Source: Ruegeria sp. SCSIO 43209 (lineage in GTDB: Bacteria; Pseudomonadota; Alphaproteobacteria; Rhodobacterales; Rhodobacteraceae). From it: 64,000 nucleotides of DNA. Of this stretch, positions 1 to 7,249 are shown one piece after another; position 1 is the first letter of the stretch; each line of letters starts with the position of its first letter. The position numbers and the translations under genes were made by a program. The notes under the pieces are model-generated. The model was not told the DNA's origin. It ran no database searches and saw nothing but the letters and a program-made list of their open reading frames with translations. The stretch is taken from contig NZ_CP065359.1 in assembly GCF_019904295.1 (NCBI RefSeq), forward strand, positions 62,001 through 126,000, read 5' to 3'.

Positions 1-167
1 AGAAGCACCATAAAGGTGAAGCCCAAACCGATACCCAGCATATGCGGGATCGTGCGGCGAAAGCCGAAATTCGCACCTGATGCCATCAGCATAAGGTTGT
101 TGGGGCCTGGAGTGATTGACGAGACAAAAGCAAACGCGATCAGGGCCATCAGGATATCGTAGGTCAT
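1..167 (-). CDS. LysE/RhtB-family amino-acid exporter, N-terminal fragment
   Basis: Only the first 55 or so residues are inside the window; the gene runs off the left edge. The visible N-terminus ([20 protein letters not shown], then GPNN) carries the first membrane segment and the PGPN motif typical of LysE/RhtB translocators, which export amino acids such as lysine, homoserine or threonine across the inner membrane. The ATG at 167 lies 72 bases from a divergently transcribed Lrp/AsnC regulator, an arrangement in which the regulator commonly controls the exporter. Substrate cannot be told from the sequence. Identification is firm as a family; the C-terminal part is unseen. Confidence 0.85.
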   Translation of the reverse strand, partial: MTYDILMALIAFAFVSSITPGPNNLMLMASGANFGFRRTIPHMLGIGLGFTFMVL

Positions 168-239
168 GGCTGCATTTTCTCGCTGAACCCGGCAAATGAA
201 ATTGCGTATTCGTGCGTTCAAAGGTTAATGTTGCAATAA

Positions 240-692
240 ATGGCGAAGATTGATCAGATCAACCAACATATATTGCAAGAGCTTTCGCGGGACGGTCGCA
301 TCAGCAACCTCGATCTTGCCGAGCGGGTGGGCCTGTCGCCCTCCGCTTGCTTGCGCCGGGTGCAGGAGCTTGAGCGGGCAGGGATCATTTCCGGCTACCG
401 AGCAGTGCTGAACCCGGCGGCGCTGGGGGTGGGTTTCGTTGCCTATATCGGCGTTGGTCTGGGCGAGCACACAAAAGCGGCGCAGGAAGGGTTCGAAAGG
501 GCCTTGCAACAAGCGCCCGAAGTGGTGGAATGTCACAACATCACCGGCACGATCGAATACCTGTTACGGGTCGAATGTGCCGATCTGCCTTCCTACAAAA
601 CCTTCCACACCGAGGTGCTGGGTACACTGCCGCATGTGACCTCGATCACCTCATATGTTGTGATGGGATCGCCTAAGGATATGCGTGCGTGA
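240..692 (+). CDS. Lrp/AsnC-family transcriptional regulator
   Basis: A 150-residue protein of normal length for the family. Residues about 5-55 form the winged helix-turn-helix (IDQINQHILQELSRDGRISN, then LAERVGLSPSACLRRVQELE); residues about 70-140 form the RAM/AsnC ligand-binding domain that binds amino acids and drives oligomerisation. It starts 72 bases from the divergent LysE-type exporter, so the likely job is amino-acid-responsive control of that exporter and perhaps of itself. No strong Shine-Dalgarno is seen before the ATG. It resembles, but is distinct from, the second Lrp-type gene at 44882. The effector is unknown. Confidence 0.9.
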   Translation: MAKIDQINQHILQELSRDGRISNLDLAERVGLSPSACLRRVQELERAGIISGYRAVLNPAALGVGFVAYIGVGLGEHTKAAQEGFERALQQAPEVVECHNITGTIEYLLRVECADLPSYKTFHTEVLGTLPHVTSITSYVVMGSPKDMRA

Positions 693-810
693 CCATTAAA
701 AAGTGATTTTTAACCATCTTGCGAGGTCAAAGTTCAGCGCCTAGTGTCATCTCAACAGGATCGTCGGCAGGGATTAACCCCGAAGCAGGCGCAAATTCAG
801 GGAGTAGACC

Positions 811-1389
811 ATGACATTTTTCCGCACCGGAGCGCTGGTGGCTGCCTTGGCAATGTTTGCCGGCGCTGCGACAGCAGCACCTTTGAAGTTACAGCCAGCT
901 AGCCCTCAGCCCAGCCCAAAAGCCGGCTTGAACGTAAAATACAGTTGGGAAGGTAACCCGCCTCGCAAAATCCAGAACCTCTCGAAGGTCAATCATCTAT
1001 TGAAGAAGGCAAAGCCGGGTCAGCCCCTCAGAGGTTTGGACTACAGAGACACGAACGAAGGTGACCCTGTCCTGACCTACAATCAGGCGTTCAATGTTGC
1101 CGCGGAAATCAGCGGATATATCCGCTTTGATTCACCCGGAGTTTACGAGCTTGAGACCTGGTCGAACGATGGGATTGACGCCTGGGTCGGCGGTCAGCAG
1201 ATCGGCTATGTCAACGGCCGTCAGGGCTGCGAAGCCAACCAACGCACCGAGGTCGAGGTGCCGCAGGCGGGTTGGTATCCAATCAAAATCAAGTATTTTC
1301 AGAAATACGGTACATCCTGCCTGATGATGAAATCAGGAAAGAAGGGTGAGCGTTTCACATGGACACCAAACAATGTATTTGGACGCTGA
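811..1389 (+). CDS. secreted PA14-like domain protein
   Basis: A 192-residue protein with a clear signal peptide (FFRTGALVAALAMFAGAATA, cleavage near residue 23). The mature part resembles a PA14-type beta-sandwich: residues about 95-165 read like the family pattern of a strand ending SGYIRF, then GVYELETWSNDGIDAWVGG and a late strand WYPIKIKYFQ. PA14 domains usually bind carbohydrate or occur in surface proteins and glycosidases; here the domain stands alone. Two cysteines (in GCEAN and TSCLMM) could form a disulfide in the periplasm. A GGAG-type ribosome site precedes the ATG and a strong terminator follows, so it is probably monocistronic. Function unknown. Confidence 0.7.
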   Translation: MTFFRTGALVAALAMFAGAATAAPLKLQPASPQPSPKAGLNVKYSWEGNPPRKIQNLSKVNHLLKKAKPGQPLRGLDYRDTNEGDPVLTYNQAFNVAAEISGYIRFDSPGVYELETWSNDGIDAWVGGQQIGYVNGRQGCEANQRTEVEVPQAGWYPIKIKYFQKYGTSCLMMKSGKKGERFTWTPNNVFGR

Positions 1390-1401
1390 TCAGATCGATT
1401 G

Positions 1402-1427
1402 GGGCGCTCAGCTGAGCGCCCTTTTTT
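1402..1427 (+). terminator. rho-independent terminator after the PA14-like gene
   Basis: A perfect 20-base palindrome (GGGCGCTCAGCTGAGCGCCC) followed by six T residues. It ends just before the stop codon of the convergent mcl1 gene. Confidence 0.9.
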
Positions 1428-1428
1428 C

Positions 1429-2391
1429 TTAGCTACCCGCCGCGATTAATTCCGCCTGCGCCACAATAACCTCGGCTTGCTTAATCGAAGCGATATCGAC
1501 CAAACGCCCTTTGTAGACCGTCGCGCCTTCGCCGTTGGCTTTTGCCCGTTCCATGGCAGCCAGAATCTCTCGCGCTTCGGACACTGCTTCATCCGACGGT
1601 GTGAAGACCTGATTGGCCAATGCGATTTGCTTGGGGTGGATGGCCCATTTGCCGACCATCCCCAGTGTGGCAGACCGTTTGGCCTGCGCGATATAGCCCT
1701 CATCATCCGAAAAATTGCCGAACGGACCATCCACCGGCAGCACGCCATGGGTGCGGCAGGCGGCGACAATTGCGGCCTGCGCCCAGTGCCACGGATCGGA
1801 CCAGTGCTTCTCACCCTCGCGCAGCATATAGTAGTTTTCCTGCGTACCCCCGATGCCGGTTGTCTGCATGCCCATTGAGGCTGCAAAATCTGCGGCGCCA
1901 AGGCTCATGGCCTGCAGGCGCGGGGATGAGGCTGCGATTTCTTCGACATGCGCCAGTCCGGCGGCGGATTCGATGATCACTTCGAATGAAATTGGCTTGG
2001 TTCGGCCCTTGGCACGCTCGATTGCGGTAACCAGAGCGTCTACGGCATAGACATCGGCCGCGCAGCCTACCTTGGGGATCATGATCTGATCCAGACGGTC
2101 GCCTGCCTGTTCCAGCACATCAACCACGTCACGGTACCAATAGGGTGTATCCAGCCCATTGATCCGAACCGATATGTATTTATTGCCCCAATCGACTGTG
2201 TTCAGCGCCTCGATTACGTTAGCGCGAGCGGTATCCTTGTCGGAAGGAGCCACCGAATCTTCTAGATCCAGATTAATGACGTCTGCAGCTGATGCAGCCA
2301 TCTTGGGAAATAGCTTGGTGTTCGAGCCCGGGCCAAACAGTTGGCAGCGATTGGGCCGGGCCGGAGCGGCAGGTTGGATGCGGAAGCTCAT
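1429..2391 (-). CDS. mcl1: L-malyl-CoA / beta-methylmalyl-CoA lyase
   Basis: A 320-residue HpcH/HpaI-fold CoA lyase that cleaves malyl-CoA to acetyl-CoA and glyoxylate and beta-methylmalyl-CoA to propionyl-CoA and glyoxylate, steps of the ethylmalonyl-CoA pathway and of glyoxylate-based acetate assimilation. Length and sequence closely follow the Rhodobacter-type Mcl1: DLEDS at 42-46, VRING with Arg76, IPKVG with Lys107, FEVIIES with Glu141, GAADFAASMG near 170, and the C-terminal VGKWAIHPKQ and VYKGRLVDIAS segments. It is transcribed away from the dgcN cluster, and its promoter region holds a TTGCGCA-N4-TGCGCAA palindrome. The convergent terminator at 1402-1427 abuts its end. Identification is strong. 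Confidence 0.95.
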   Translation of the reverse strand: MSFRIQPAAPARPNRCQLFGPGSNTKLFPKMAASAADVINLDLEDSVAPSDKDTARANVIEALNTVDWGNKYISVRINGLDTPYWYRDVVDVLEQAGDRLDQIMIPKVGCAADVYAVDALVTAIERAKGRTKPISFEVIIESAAGLAHVEEIAASSPRLQAMSLGAADFAASMGMQTTGIGGTQENYYMLREGEKHWSDPWHWAQAAIVAACRTHGVLPVDGPFGNFSDDEGYIAQAKRSATLGMVGKWAIHPKQIALANQVFTPSDEAVSEAREILAAMERAKANGEGATVYKGRLVDIASIKQAEVIVAQAELIAAGS

Positions 2392-2446
2392 TTGGACCTC
2401 ATGCGAGTAAGGAAATTGCGTTTAGGGTTGGTCATGGGATATTAAA

Positions 2447-2464
2447 TTGCGCAATGCTGCGCAA
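2447..2464. promoter_or_regulatory. operator-like palindrome in the mcl1/dgcN divergent promoter region
   Basis: TTGCGCA-ATGC-TGCGCAA is a perfect 7-base inverted repeat with a 4-base spacer, 56 bases upstream of the mcl1 start. A second, imperfect inverted repeat (GCATATGC / GCGTATGC) follows at roughly 2479-2500. The spacing and TTGC/GCAA half-sites recall the binding sites of short-chain acyl-CoA regulators (RamB/PccR type) that control acyl-CoA assimilation in Rhodobacteraceae, but the match is by resemblance only. Confidence 0.45.
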
Positions 2465-2686
2465 GCTTGATTGTGCATATGCGGCAATGCGTATGCAGCA
2501 AGATTGAAGATACTGGCAAAATGGGGTGCTTAAAGTTTGATCAGTTTAAAAACTTCGAACAATCTTGTGTAAGAATGCCCAAATTCGCAAAAACTTCCCG
2601 CTGTGGGCTGGCAGGCAAGAAGAATTTGAGAAACCCTCGTCAAAACGGTTCTCTAGCTTAAGCCAGAATCAAAGGAGTGCACCGCA

Positions 2687-3688
2687 ATGATCGAGACACC
2701 GTACCTGTTGTTTTTGGGCGATGCGCCCGACTTGTTGGCGGCCAAAGTGGCCATTGGTATCCGGGACTGGCGTCCTGAGAATGCCGTGGGTCAAATAAGG
2801 CTGGATGGTTGCAAGACTGATTTGGGTCTTACCGAAATGACACTTGCCGAAGGTAAAGCTGCTGGTGCCAAGACTCTTGTCATTGGTGTTGCCAACCGGG
2901 GTGGTGTCATCAGTGAGGCCTGGAAAGAGGTTCTTATCGCAGCGCTGGAGATGGGTTATGATCTGGCGTCGGGCCTGCACAACCTGCTGCGCGACGAAGG
3001 CGATCTGGTTGCTGCGGCGCAGACTCACGGCTGCACGTTGCACGACGTCCGTGTGCCGACCGTAGGATATCCTATCGCAAACGGCCGCAAGCGTACCGGT
3101 AAGCGGTGCCTGGCCGTTGGAACCGACTGCTCTGCCGGCAAGATGTACACTGCGATGTCCATGGACGCTGAAATGCGCAAACGCGGCATGAAATCCACCT
3201 TCCGGGCCACCGGTCAGACCGGAATTCTGGTCACGGGTCAGGGCGTCCCGCTGGATGCGGTTATCGCCGATTTCATGGCGGGATCCGTTGAGTATTTGAC
3301 ACCGGACAATGATCCGGATCACTGGGATCACATCGAAGGGCAGGGCTCTTTGTTCCATGTGTCCTATTCTGGCGTGACCATGGCGCTGATCCATGGCGGT
3401 CAGCCCGACGCGCTGATCCTGTGCCACGAGCCGACCCGGACCCATATGCGAGGATTGCCTGAGTATTCACTGCCGACGCTGGAGCAGTTGCGCGACACAG
3501 CACTGCCGCTGGCGCGCGTGGCAAACCCAGAGTGTCAGGTTGCAGGAGTGTCGATCAACACCCAGCATCTGAGCGAAGACGACGCACACGCATACATCGC
3601 CAAGGTTGAGACCGAGATGGGTATCCCAGCAACCGATCCTTACCGGTTTGGTGCCGGTAAACTGGTGGATGCGCTGGCCGCACTGTGA
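2687..3688 (+). CDS. dgcN: DgcN-type D-glutamate N-acetyltransferase (DUF1611)
   Basis: A 333-residue DUF1611-family protein. Residues about 1-130 form an alpha/beta N-terminal region; a P-loop-like nucleotide or CoA-binding segment (GTDCSAGK, residues 145-152) opens the C-terminal half. In marine proteobacteria a DUF1611 protein adjacent to an enolase-superfamily racemase has been described as DgcN, which acetylates D-glutamate so that DgcA can racemise it to N-acetyl-L-glutamate. The immediate downstream gene here is exactly such an enolase-superfamily protein, and a D-amino-acid transaminase follows, which supports the assignment by family plus context. A good AAAGGAG ribosome site precedes the ATG. 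It is divergent from mcl1 across 295 bases. Confidence 0.8.
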   Translation: MIETPYLLFLGDAPDLLAAKVAIGIRDWRPENAVGQIRLDGCKTDLGLTEMTLAEGKAAGAKTLVIGVANRGGVISEAWKEVLIAALEMGYDLASGLHNLLRDEGDLVAAAQTHGCTLHDVRVPTVGYPIANGRKRTGKRCLAVGTDCSAGKMYTAMSMDAEMRKRGMKSTFRATGQTGILVTGQGVPLDAVIADFMAGSVEYLTPDNDPDHWDHIEGQGSLFHVSYSGVTMALIHGGQPDALILCHEPTRTHMRGLPEYSLPTLEQLRDTALPLARVANPECQVAGVSINTQHLSEDDAHAYIAKVETEMGIPATDPYRFGAGKLVDALAAL

Positions 3689-3756
3689 TCTAAGCAGGTT
3701 GCCGATCGCCCCTTGCTGTCGGCAACAGACACCACTTTCGATGAAAGGTTGAACGC

Positions 3757-4722
3757 GTGCAGATTGACGTTTCCCGCGATGTATTTCGGCTGGCGCAGGT
3801 ATTCACTATCTCGCGCGGCTCACGGACCGAGGCAAAGGTCCTGACGGTTCGGATCTCGGATGGTGTGCATCATGGTTGGGGCGAATGCGTGCCCTATGCG
3901 CGCTATGACGAAACGCTGGATTCAGTCGAGGCCGAGATTGCCGGCCTGCCCGACGTATTCTCTCGCTATTCCCTGATGGATCTGCTGCCTGCCGGCGCGG
4001 CTCGGAATGCAGTGGATTGCGCGCTTTGGGACCTTGAGGCGAAACGCTCCGGCAAACGGGCGTGGGAGCTGGCGGAACTTGCCGCACCGGGGCCTGAAGT
4101 TACGGCCTATACTCTTTCCCTGGACACTCCCGAGGCAATGCAGGCACAGGCGGCAGAAAATGCGTTCCGACCCTTGTTGAAGATCAAACTTGGTACACCG
4201 GACGACATGCCCCGGCTTGAGGCCGTGCGGGCTGGTGCGCCGGAGTCCAAAATCATTATCGACGCCAATGAGGGTTGGTCTGCTGAAGTGTACGCCGATC
4301 TTGCGCCGCATCTTGTGCGACTGGGCGTTGCTCTGGTTGAACAACCTCTGCCAGCCGGTGAGGATGATGCGCTGATCGGTATGGATCGTCCGGTGCCGGT
4401 ATGTGCCGACGAATCCTGTCACGATCGGGCCAGCTTGCCTAAGTTAAAGGGCAAATATGATGTGGTGAACATCAAACTCGACAAGACCGGCGGTCTGACC
4501 GAGGCGCTGGAGCTGCGCAAGGCCGCGCTGGCCGAGGGCTATGGCATCATGGTCGGATGCATGGTTGGAAGTTCGCTGGCTATGGCACCTGCGACGCTGG
4601 TGGCGCAGGGCGCGATGGTGACAGACCTTGACGGACCGCTTTTGTTGGCAGAAGACCGCGACACACCCCTGATTTTTGATGACGCCGGAGTGCATCCGCC
4701 CAAAGCGGCACTTTGGGGCTGA
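3757..4722 (+). CDS. dgcA: DgcA-type N-acetyl-D-glutamate racemase (enolase superfamily)
   Basis: A 321-residue member of the muconate-lactonising/dipeptide-epimerase group. The catalytic set is complete: KxK at Lys142/Lys144, metal ligands Asp169 (in DANEGW), Glu195 (in VEQPLP) and Asp218 (in ADES), and the opposite lysine Lys240 (in NIKLDK). The close relatives are L-Ala-D/L-Glu epimerases; the dgcN neighbour makes N-acetyl-glutamate racemase the better call. Start is a GTG at 3757 with AAAGG upstream, 68 bases after dgcN; it ends 10 bases before the transaminase. The protein would feed N-acetyl-L-glutamate into the arginine/glutamate pool. If not DgcA, it is a murein-peptide epimerase. Confidence 0.8.
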   Translation: MQIDVSRDVFRLAQVFTISRGSRTEAKVLTVRISDGVHHGWGECVPYARYDETLDSVEAEIAGLPDVFSRYSLMDLLPAGAARNAVDCALWDLEAKRSGKRAWELAELAAPGPEVTAYTLSLDTPEAMQAQAAENAFRPLLKIKLGTPDDMPRLEAVRAGAPESKIIIDANEGWSAEVYADLAPHLVRLGVALVEQPLPAGEDDALIGMDRPVPVCADESCHDRASLPKLKGKYDVVNIKLDKTGGLTEALELRKAALAEGYGIMVGCMVGSSLAMAPATLVAQGAMVTDLDGPLLLAEDRDTPLIFDDAGVHPPKAALWG

Positions 4723-4732
4723 GGAGAAGAAC

Positions 4733-5593
4733 ATGACCCGCACCGTTTATGTGAATGGCGAATACCTGCCTGAAACCGAGGCAAGCGTCTCGATCTTTGA
4801 TCGGGGTTTCTTGTTTGCAGACGCCGTCTATGAAGTAACCAGTGTGCTGGATGGTAAGCTGGTCGATTTCGAAGGCCACGCGGTGCGCCTGAAACGCTCG
4901 CTGGACGAGTTACAGATGGCTGAACCCTGCAGCAAGGATGAACTTCTGGAAATCCATCGCAAACTGGTCGAGCTGAACGACATCGACGAAGGGCTGATCT
5001 ATCTACAGGTTTCGCGCGGCAGTGACGGCGACCGGGATTTTGTGTTTCCGTCAGCGGATACCAAGCCTACGCTGGTTTTGTTCACGCAGAATAAGCCAGG
5101 TCTGGCCGACAGCCCCGCGTCGAAGAAAGGGGCCAAGGTCATTTCGATCGATGACATCCGTTGGGGCCGCCGCGATATCAAAACCGTGCAGCTGCTGTAT
5201 CCGTCCATGGGCAAGATGATGGCGAAGGCGGCTGGCTGTGACGATGCGTGGCTGGTTGAAGATGGCTATGTCACCGAAGGCACCAGCAACAACGCCTATT
5301 TCGTCAAGAACGGCAAGATCGTCACCCGCCCGCTGTCCAACGACATTCTGCACGGCATCACCCGCAAGGCGGTTTTGCGCATGGCAGCCGAGGCGCAGAT
5401 GGAGATTGAGGAGCGCCTGTTCACCATCGACGAGGCGAAAGAGGCGGATGAAGCCTTCACCACTTCGGCCAGCGCTTTTGTCATGCCGGTGGTTGAGATT
5501 GATGGCGTGGCACTGGGTGATGGCACGCCGGGCCCGATTGCCAAACGCCTTCGCGAGATCTATCTGGACGAAAGCCGAAAGGCCGCAATCTAA
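4733..5593 (+). CDS. dat: D-amino-acid transaminase (class IV PLP fold)
   Basis: A 286-residue fold-type IV aminotransferase. The N-terminal segment (VYVNGEYLPETEASVSIFDR then GFLFAD), PLP lysine Lys150 in RDIKTVQLL, and Glu182 in VTEGTSNNAY match D-amino-acid transaminases (pyruvate + D-Glu <-> D-Ala + 2-oxoglutarate) rather than the branched-chain enzyme. The start at 4733 is preceded by GAGGAG; a frame extending further upstream overlaps dgcA and lacks family similarity. It sits 10 bases behind dgcA, so it is almost certainly co-transcribed, giving a three-gene D-amino-acid catabolic operon closed by the terminator at 5601. Confidence 0.92.
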   Translation: MTRTVYVNGEYLPETEASVSIFDRGFLFADAVYEVTSVLDGKLVDFEGHAVRLKRSLDELQMAEPCSKDELLEIHRKLVELNDIDEGLIYLQVSRGSDGDRDFVFPSADTKPTLVLFTQNKPGLADSPASKKGAKVISIDDIRWGRRDIKTVQLLYPSMGKMMAKAAGCDDAWLVEDGYVTEGTSNNAYFVKNGKIVTRPLSNDILHGITRKAVLRMAAEAQMEIEERLFTIDEAKEADEAFTTSASAFVMPVVEIDGVALGDGTPGPIAKRLREIYLDESRKAAI

Positions 5594-5600
5594 AGCAAAG

Positions 5601-5630
5601 GCCCGCCAAAACGGCGGGCTTTTTCGTTTT
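5601..5630 (+). terminator. rho-independent terminator of the dgcN-dgcA-dat operon
   Basis: GCCCGCC / GGCGGGC stem with a 5-base loop, then a T-rich tail (TTTTTCGTTTT), directly after the transaminase stop codon. Confidence 0.9.
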
Positions 5631-5637
5631 CGGGGCG

Positions 5638-5952
5638 TCAGCCTTTTTTCGTGACGTTCTCTTCAAACGCGACCTTGAAGGCGGCTTGTTTCTCGGCGTT
5701 CGCTTCGGTTTGGTAGTTGGCCTTCCACTCATCCATGGTCATGCCATAGAAAATCTCGCGCGCTTCGTTTTTGTCCATGTCGATGCCCTTGGCATTGGCG
5801 GCTTCCTGATACCAGCGCGACAGGCAATTACGGCAGAACCCGGTCAGATTCATCATATCGATGTTCTGTACGTCGGTGCGATCCTGCATCAGATGCTGCT
5901 GCAAACGGCGAAACGCTGCGGCCTGAAGTTCGATTTCAGTTTGCTTGTCCAT
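5638..5952 (-). CDS. DUF1244 family protein
   Basis: A 104-residue soluble protein of the DUF1244 family, common in alpha- and gammaproteobacteria and usually of about this length. Recognisable segments are FRRLQQHLMQDRTDVQNIDM and the conserved FCRNCLSRWY with two cysteines (CRNC) about residues 40-45, then DEWKANYQ. The CxxC might bind metal, but no function is established for the family that I know of. It converges on the dat operon terminator. Confidence 0.85.
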   Translation of the reverse strand: MDKQTEIELQAAAFRRLQQHLMQDRTDVQNIDMMNLTGFCRNCLSRWYQEAANAKGIDMDKNEAREIFYGMTMDEWKANYQTEANAEKQAAFKVAFEENVTKKG

Positions 5953-6066
5953 TGTCGGGCTCCGAATGATTGTCTTGCGATCTGGACCTGACCTAGCAAT
6001 CCGTGGGCCATGTTACAACGAACAGGAGAGGCCCTAAGGCCCCTTGGAACGTCAGGTTTGGATGCT

Positions 6067-6306
6067 TTATGCCAGTTTGAGGGCCAACCACGGCACAAGG
6101 CAAAAAATGATTGTCAGGATTTTGTAGTTCGCAAGATACCTGAAATAGGCCCTCTTTACGTCGGCCCGCTCCATTTGGAACATTCTGCCATGTACGCCTG
6201 CGATCCAGTCCTGCATGATGATGATCATCAGCGTGCTGAACAACAAAACCGCAATGTTAAGGGCGGTCATCCAGCCGAAGACAGTTGTCAGGAATTCCTG
6301 AGTCAT
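6067..6306 (-). CDS. small inner-membrane protein, DUF6868-like
   Basis: A 79-residue protein with two predicted membrane helices (residues about 10-30 and 60-77) separated by a charged loop (HGRMFQMERADVKRAYFRYL). The pattern of two helices around an HGRxF motif and ending FCLVPWLAL fits the DUF6868 family. GGAGACGAC precedes the ATG. Function unknown; it is isolated between the DUF1244 gene and the N-formylglutamate amidohydrolase gene. Confidence 0.65.
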   Translation of the reverse strand: MTQEFLTTVFGWMTALNIAVLLFSTLMIIIMQDWIAGVHGRMFQMERADVKRAYFRYLANYKILTIIFCLVPWLALKLA

Positions 6307-6393
6307 GGTCGTCTCCTTTCCCTTAATATATGGGTGTCAGTATATTGGCTCACAATATTTCGAGGATCGGAAGCGGCATGAAGTGACCTTACG

Positions 6394-7131
6394 TTATAGT
6401 CCGCTATCGTTCAGTGCATCCTGCAGAATAACGGCCAATCGTTCGGCCCAGCTGCGTTGCCCGTAATGATCCGCAATCAGATCATTACGCAGCTCGATCA
6501 GTGCATTAGGACGGCCGAAACTGCTGCAATGCTTGTCGATCGCATCGCCGGGTAGCACACCTGTATAGGGTTCATTTACGCCAACGCACAGATCATCCTC
6601 GGCGTTCAACCGGTTGATCAGCGGGCGCGAGAACCGCTCATCCGGTGTGTGCAAGACGCCGATGTGCCACGGCCGAGGATCGCGGCCACGGAGCTGGCGC
6701 GTAAAGGAATGCATCGAGATGATGACCGCATGCGGCAAGGCCGCAAGCTGTGCCAGCGCATCGTGATAGGGCCGGTAACACATATTTAGACGACGCTCAC
6801 GCTCGGTCGCATCTGCGTGGCGGTTACCAGGAATGATCGAACCGTCATAGAGCTTCATCAGCAGCGTTGGATCGTCCTCGCCCCGGTTGGGGTCAATTAC
6901 GAGGCGCGAGAAGTTGGCTGCGATTACGGGGGCGTTCAGGACCTCACCCAGATGCTTTGAGACCTCGTAGGCGCCCACGTCATAAGCGATATGGCGTTCC
7001 ATATCTTCGCGCGGCAGGCCCAGGTTTCCGCCGTTGATATCGGGCGGCACCATGTTGGTGGCGTGGTCGCAAGTAATCAGCCAACGCGACGGGCGATCCG
7101 CGCCGTGAACAAAAAACGGAGAGTATGTCAT
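6394..7131 (-). CDS. N-formylglutamate amidohydrolase family protein
   Basis: A 245-residue zinc hydrolase of the HutG/N-formylglutamate deformylase family. Motifs seen are WLITCDHATNMVPP (residues about 16-30), FSRLVIDPNRGEDDP, and IISMHSFTRQ with the conserved SMHSF, then ALIELRNDLI. The enzyme removes formate from N-formyl-L-glutamate, the last step of one histidine degradation route, but no other hut genes are near, so the physiological substrate may be another N-formyl or N-acyl amino acid. I chose the ATG at 7131 because a longer frame would run into the divergent pyk gene and adds no family sequence. Confidence 0.85.
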   Translation of the reverse strand: MTYSPFFVHGADRPSRWLITCDHATNMVPPDINGGNLGLPREDMERHIAYDVGAYEVSKHLGEVLNAPVIAANFSRLVIDPNRGEDDPTLLMKLYDGSIIPGNRHADATERERRLNMCYRPYHDALAQLAALPHAVIISMHSFTRQLRGRDPRPWHIGVLHTPDERFSRPLINRLNAEDDLCVGVNEPYTGVLPGDAIDKHCSSFGRPNALIELRNDLIADHYGQRSWAERLAVILQDALNDSGL

Positions 7132-7249
7132 GAGCCTGTCATCTTGTTTGCCGCAGGTGTAGGACAGTTGCGTTGGAAAGGGAATTGCGCAATAAGCAGC
7201 CTGAGCAATGTTTGCGGTAACATTTACGCGTTTGAGGAGAGCCTGATCA

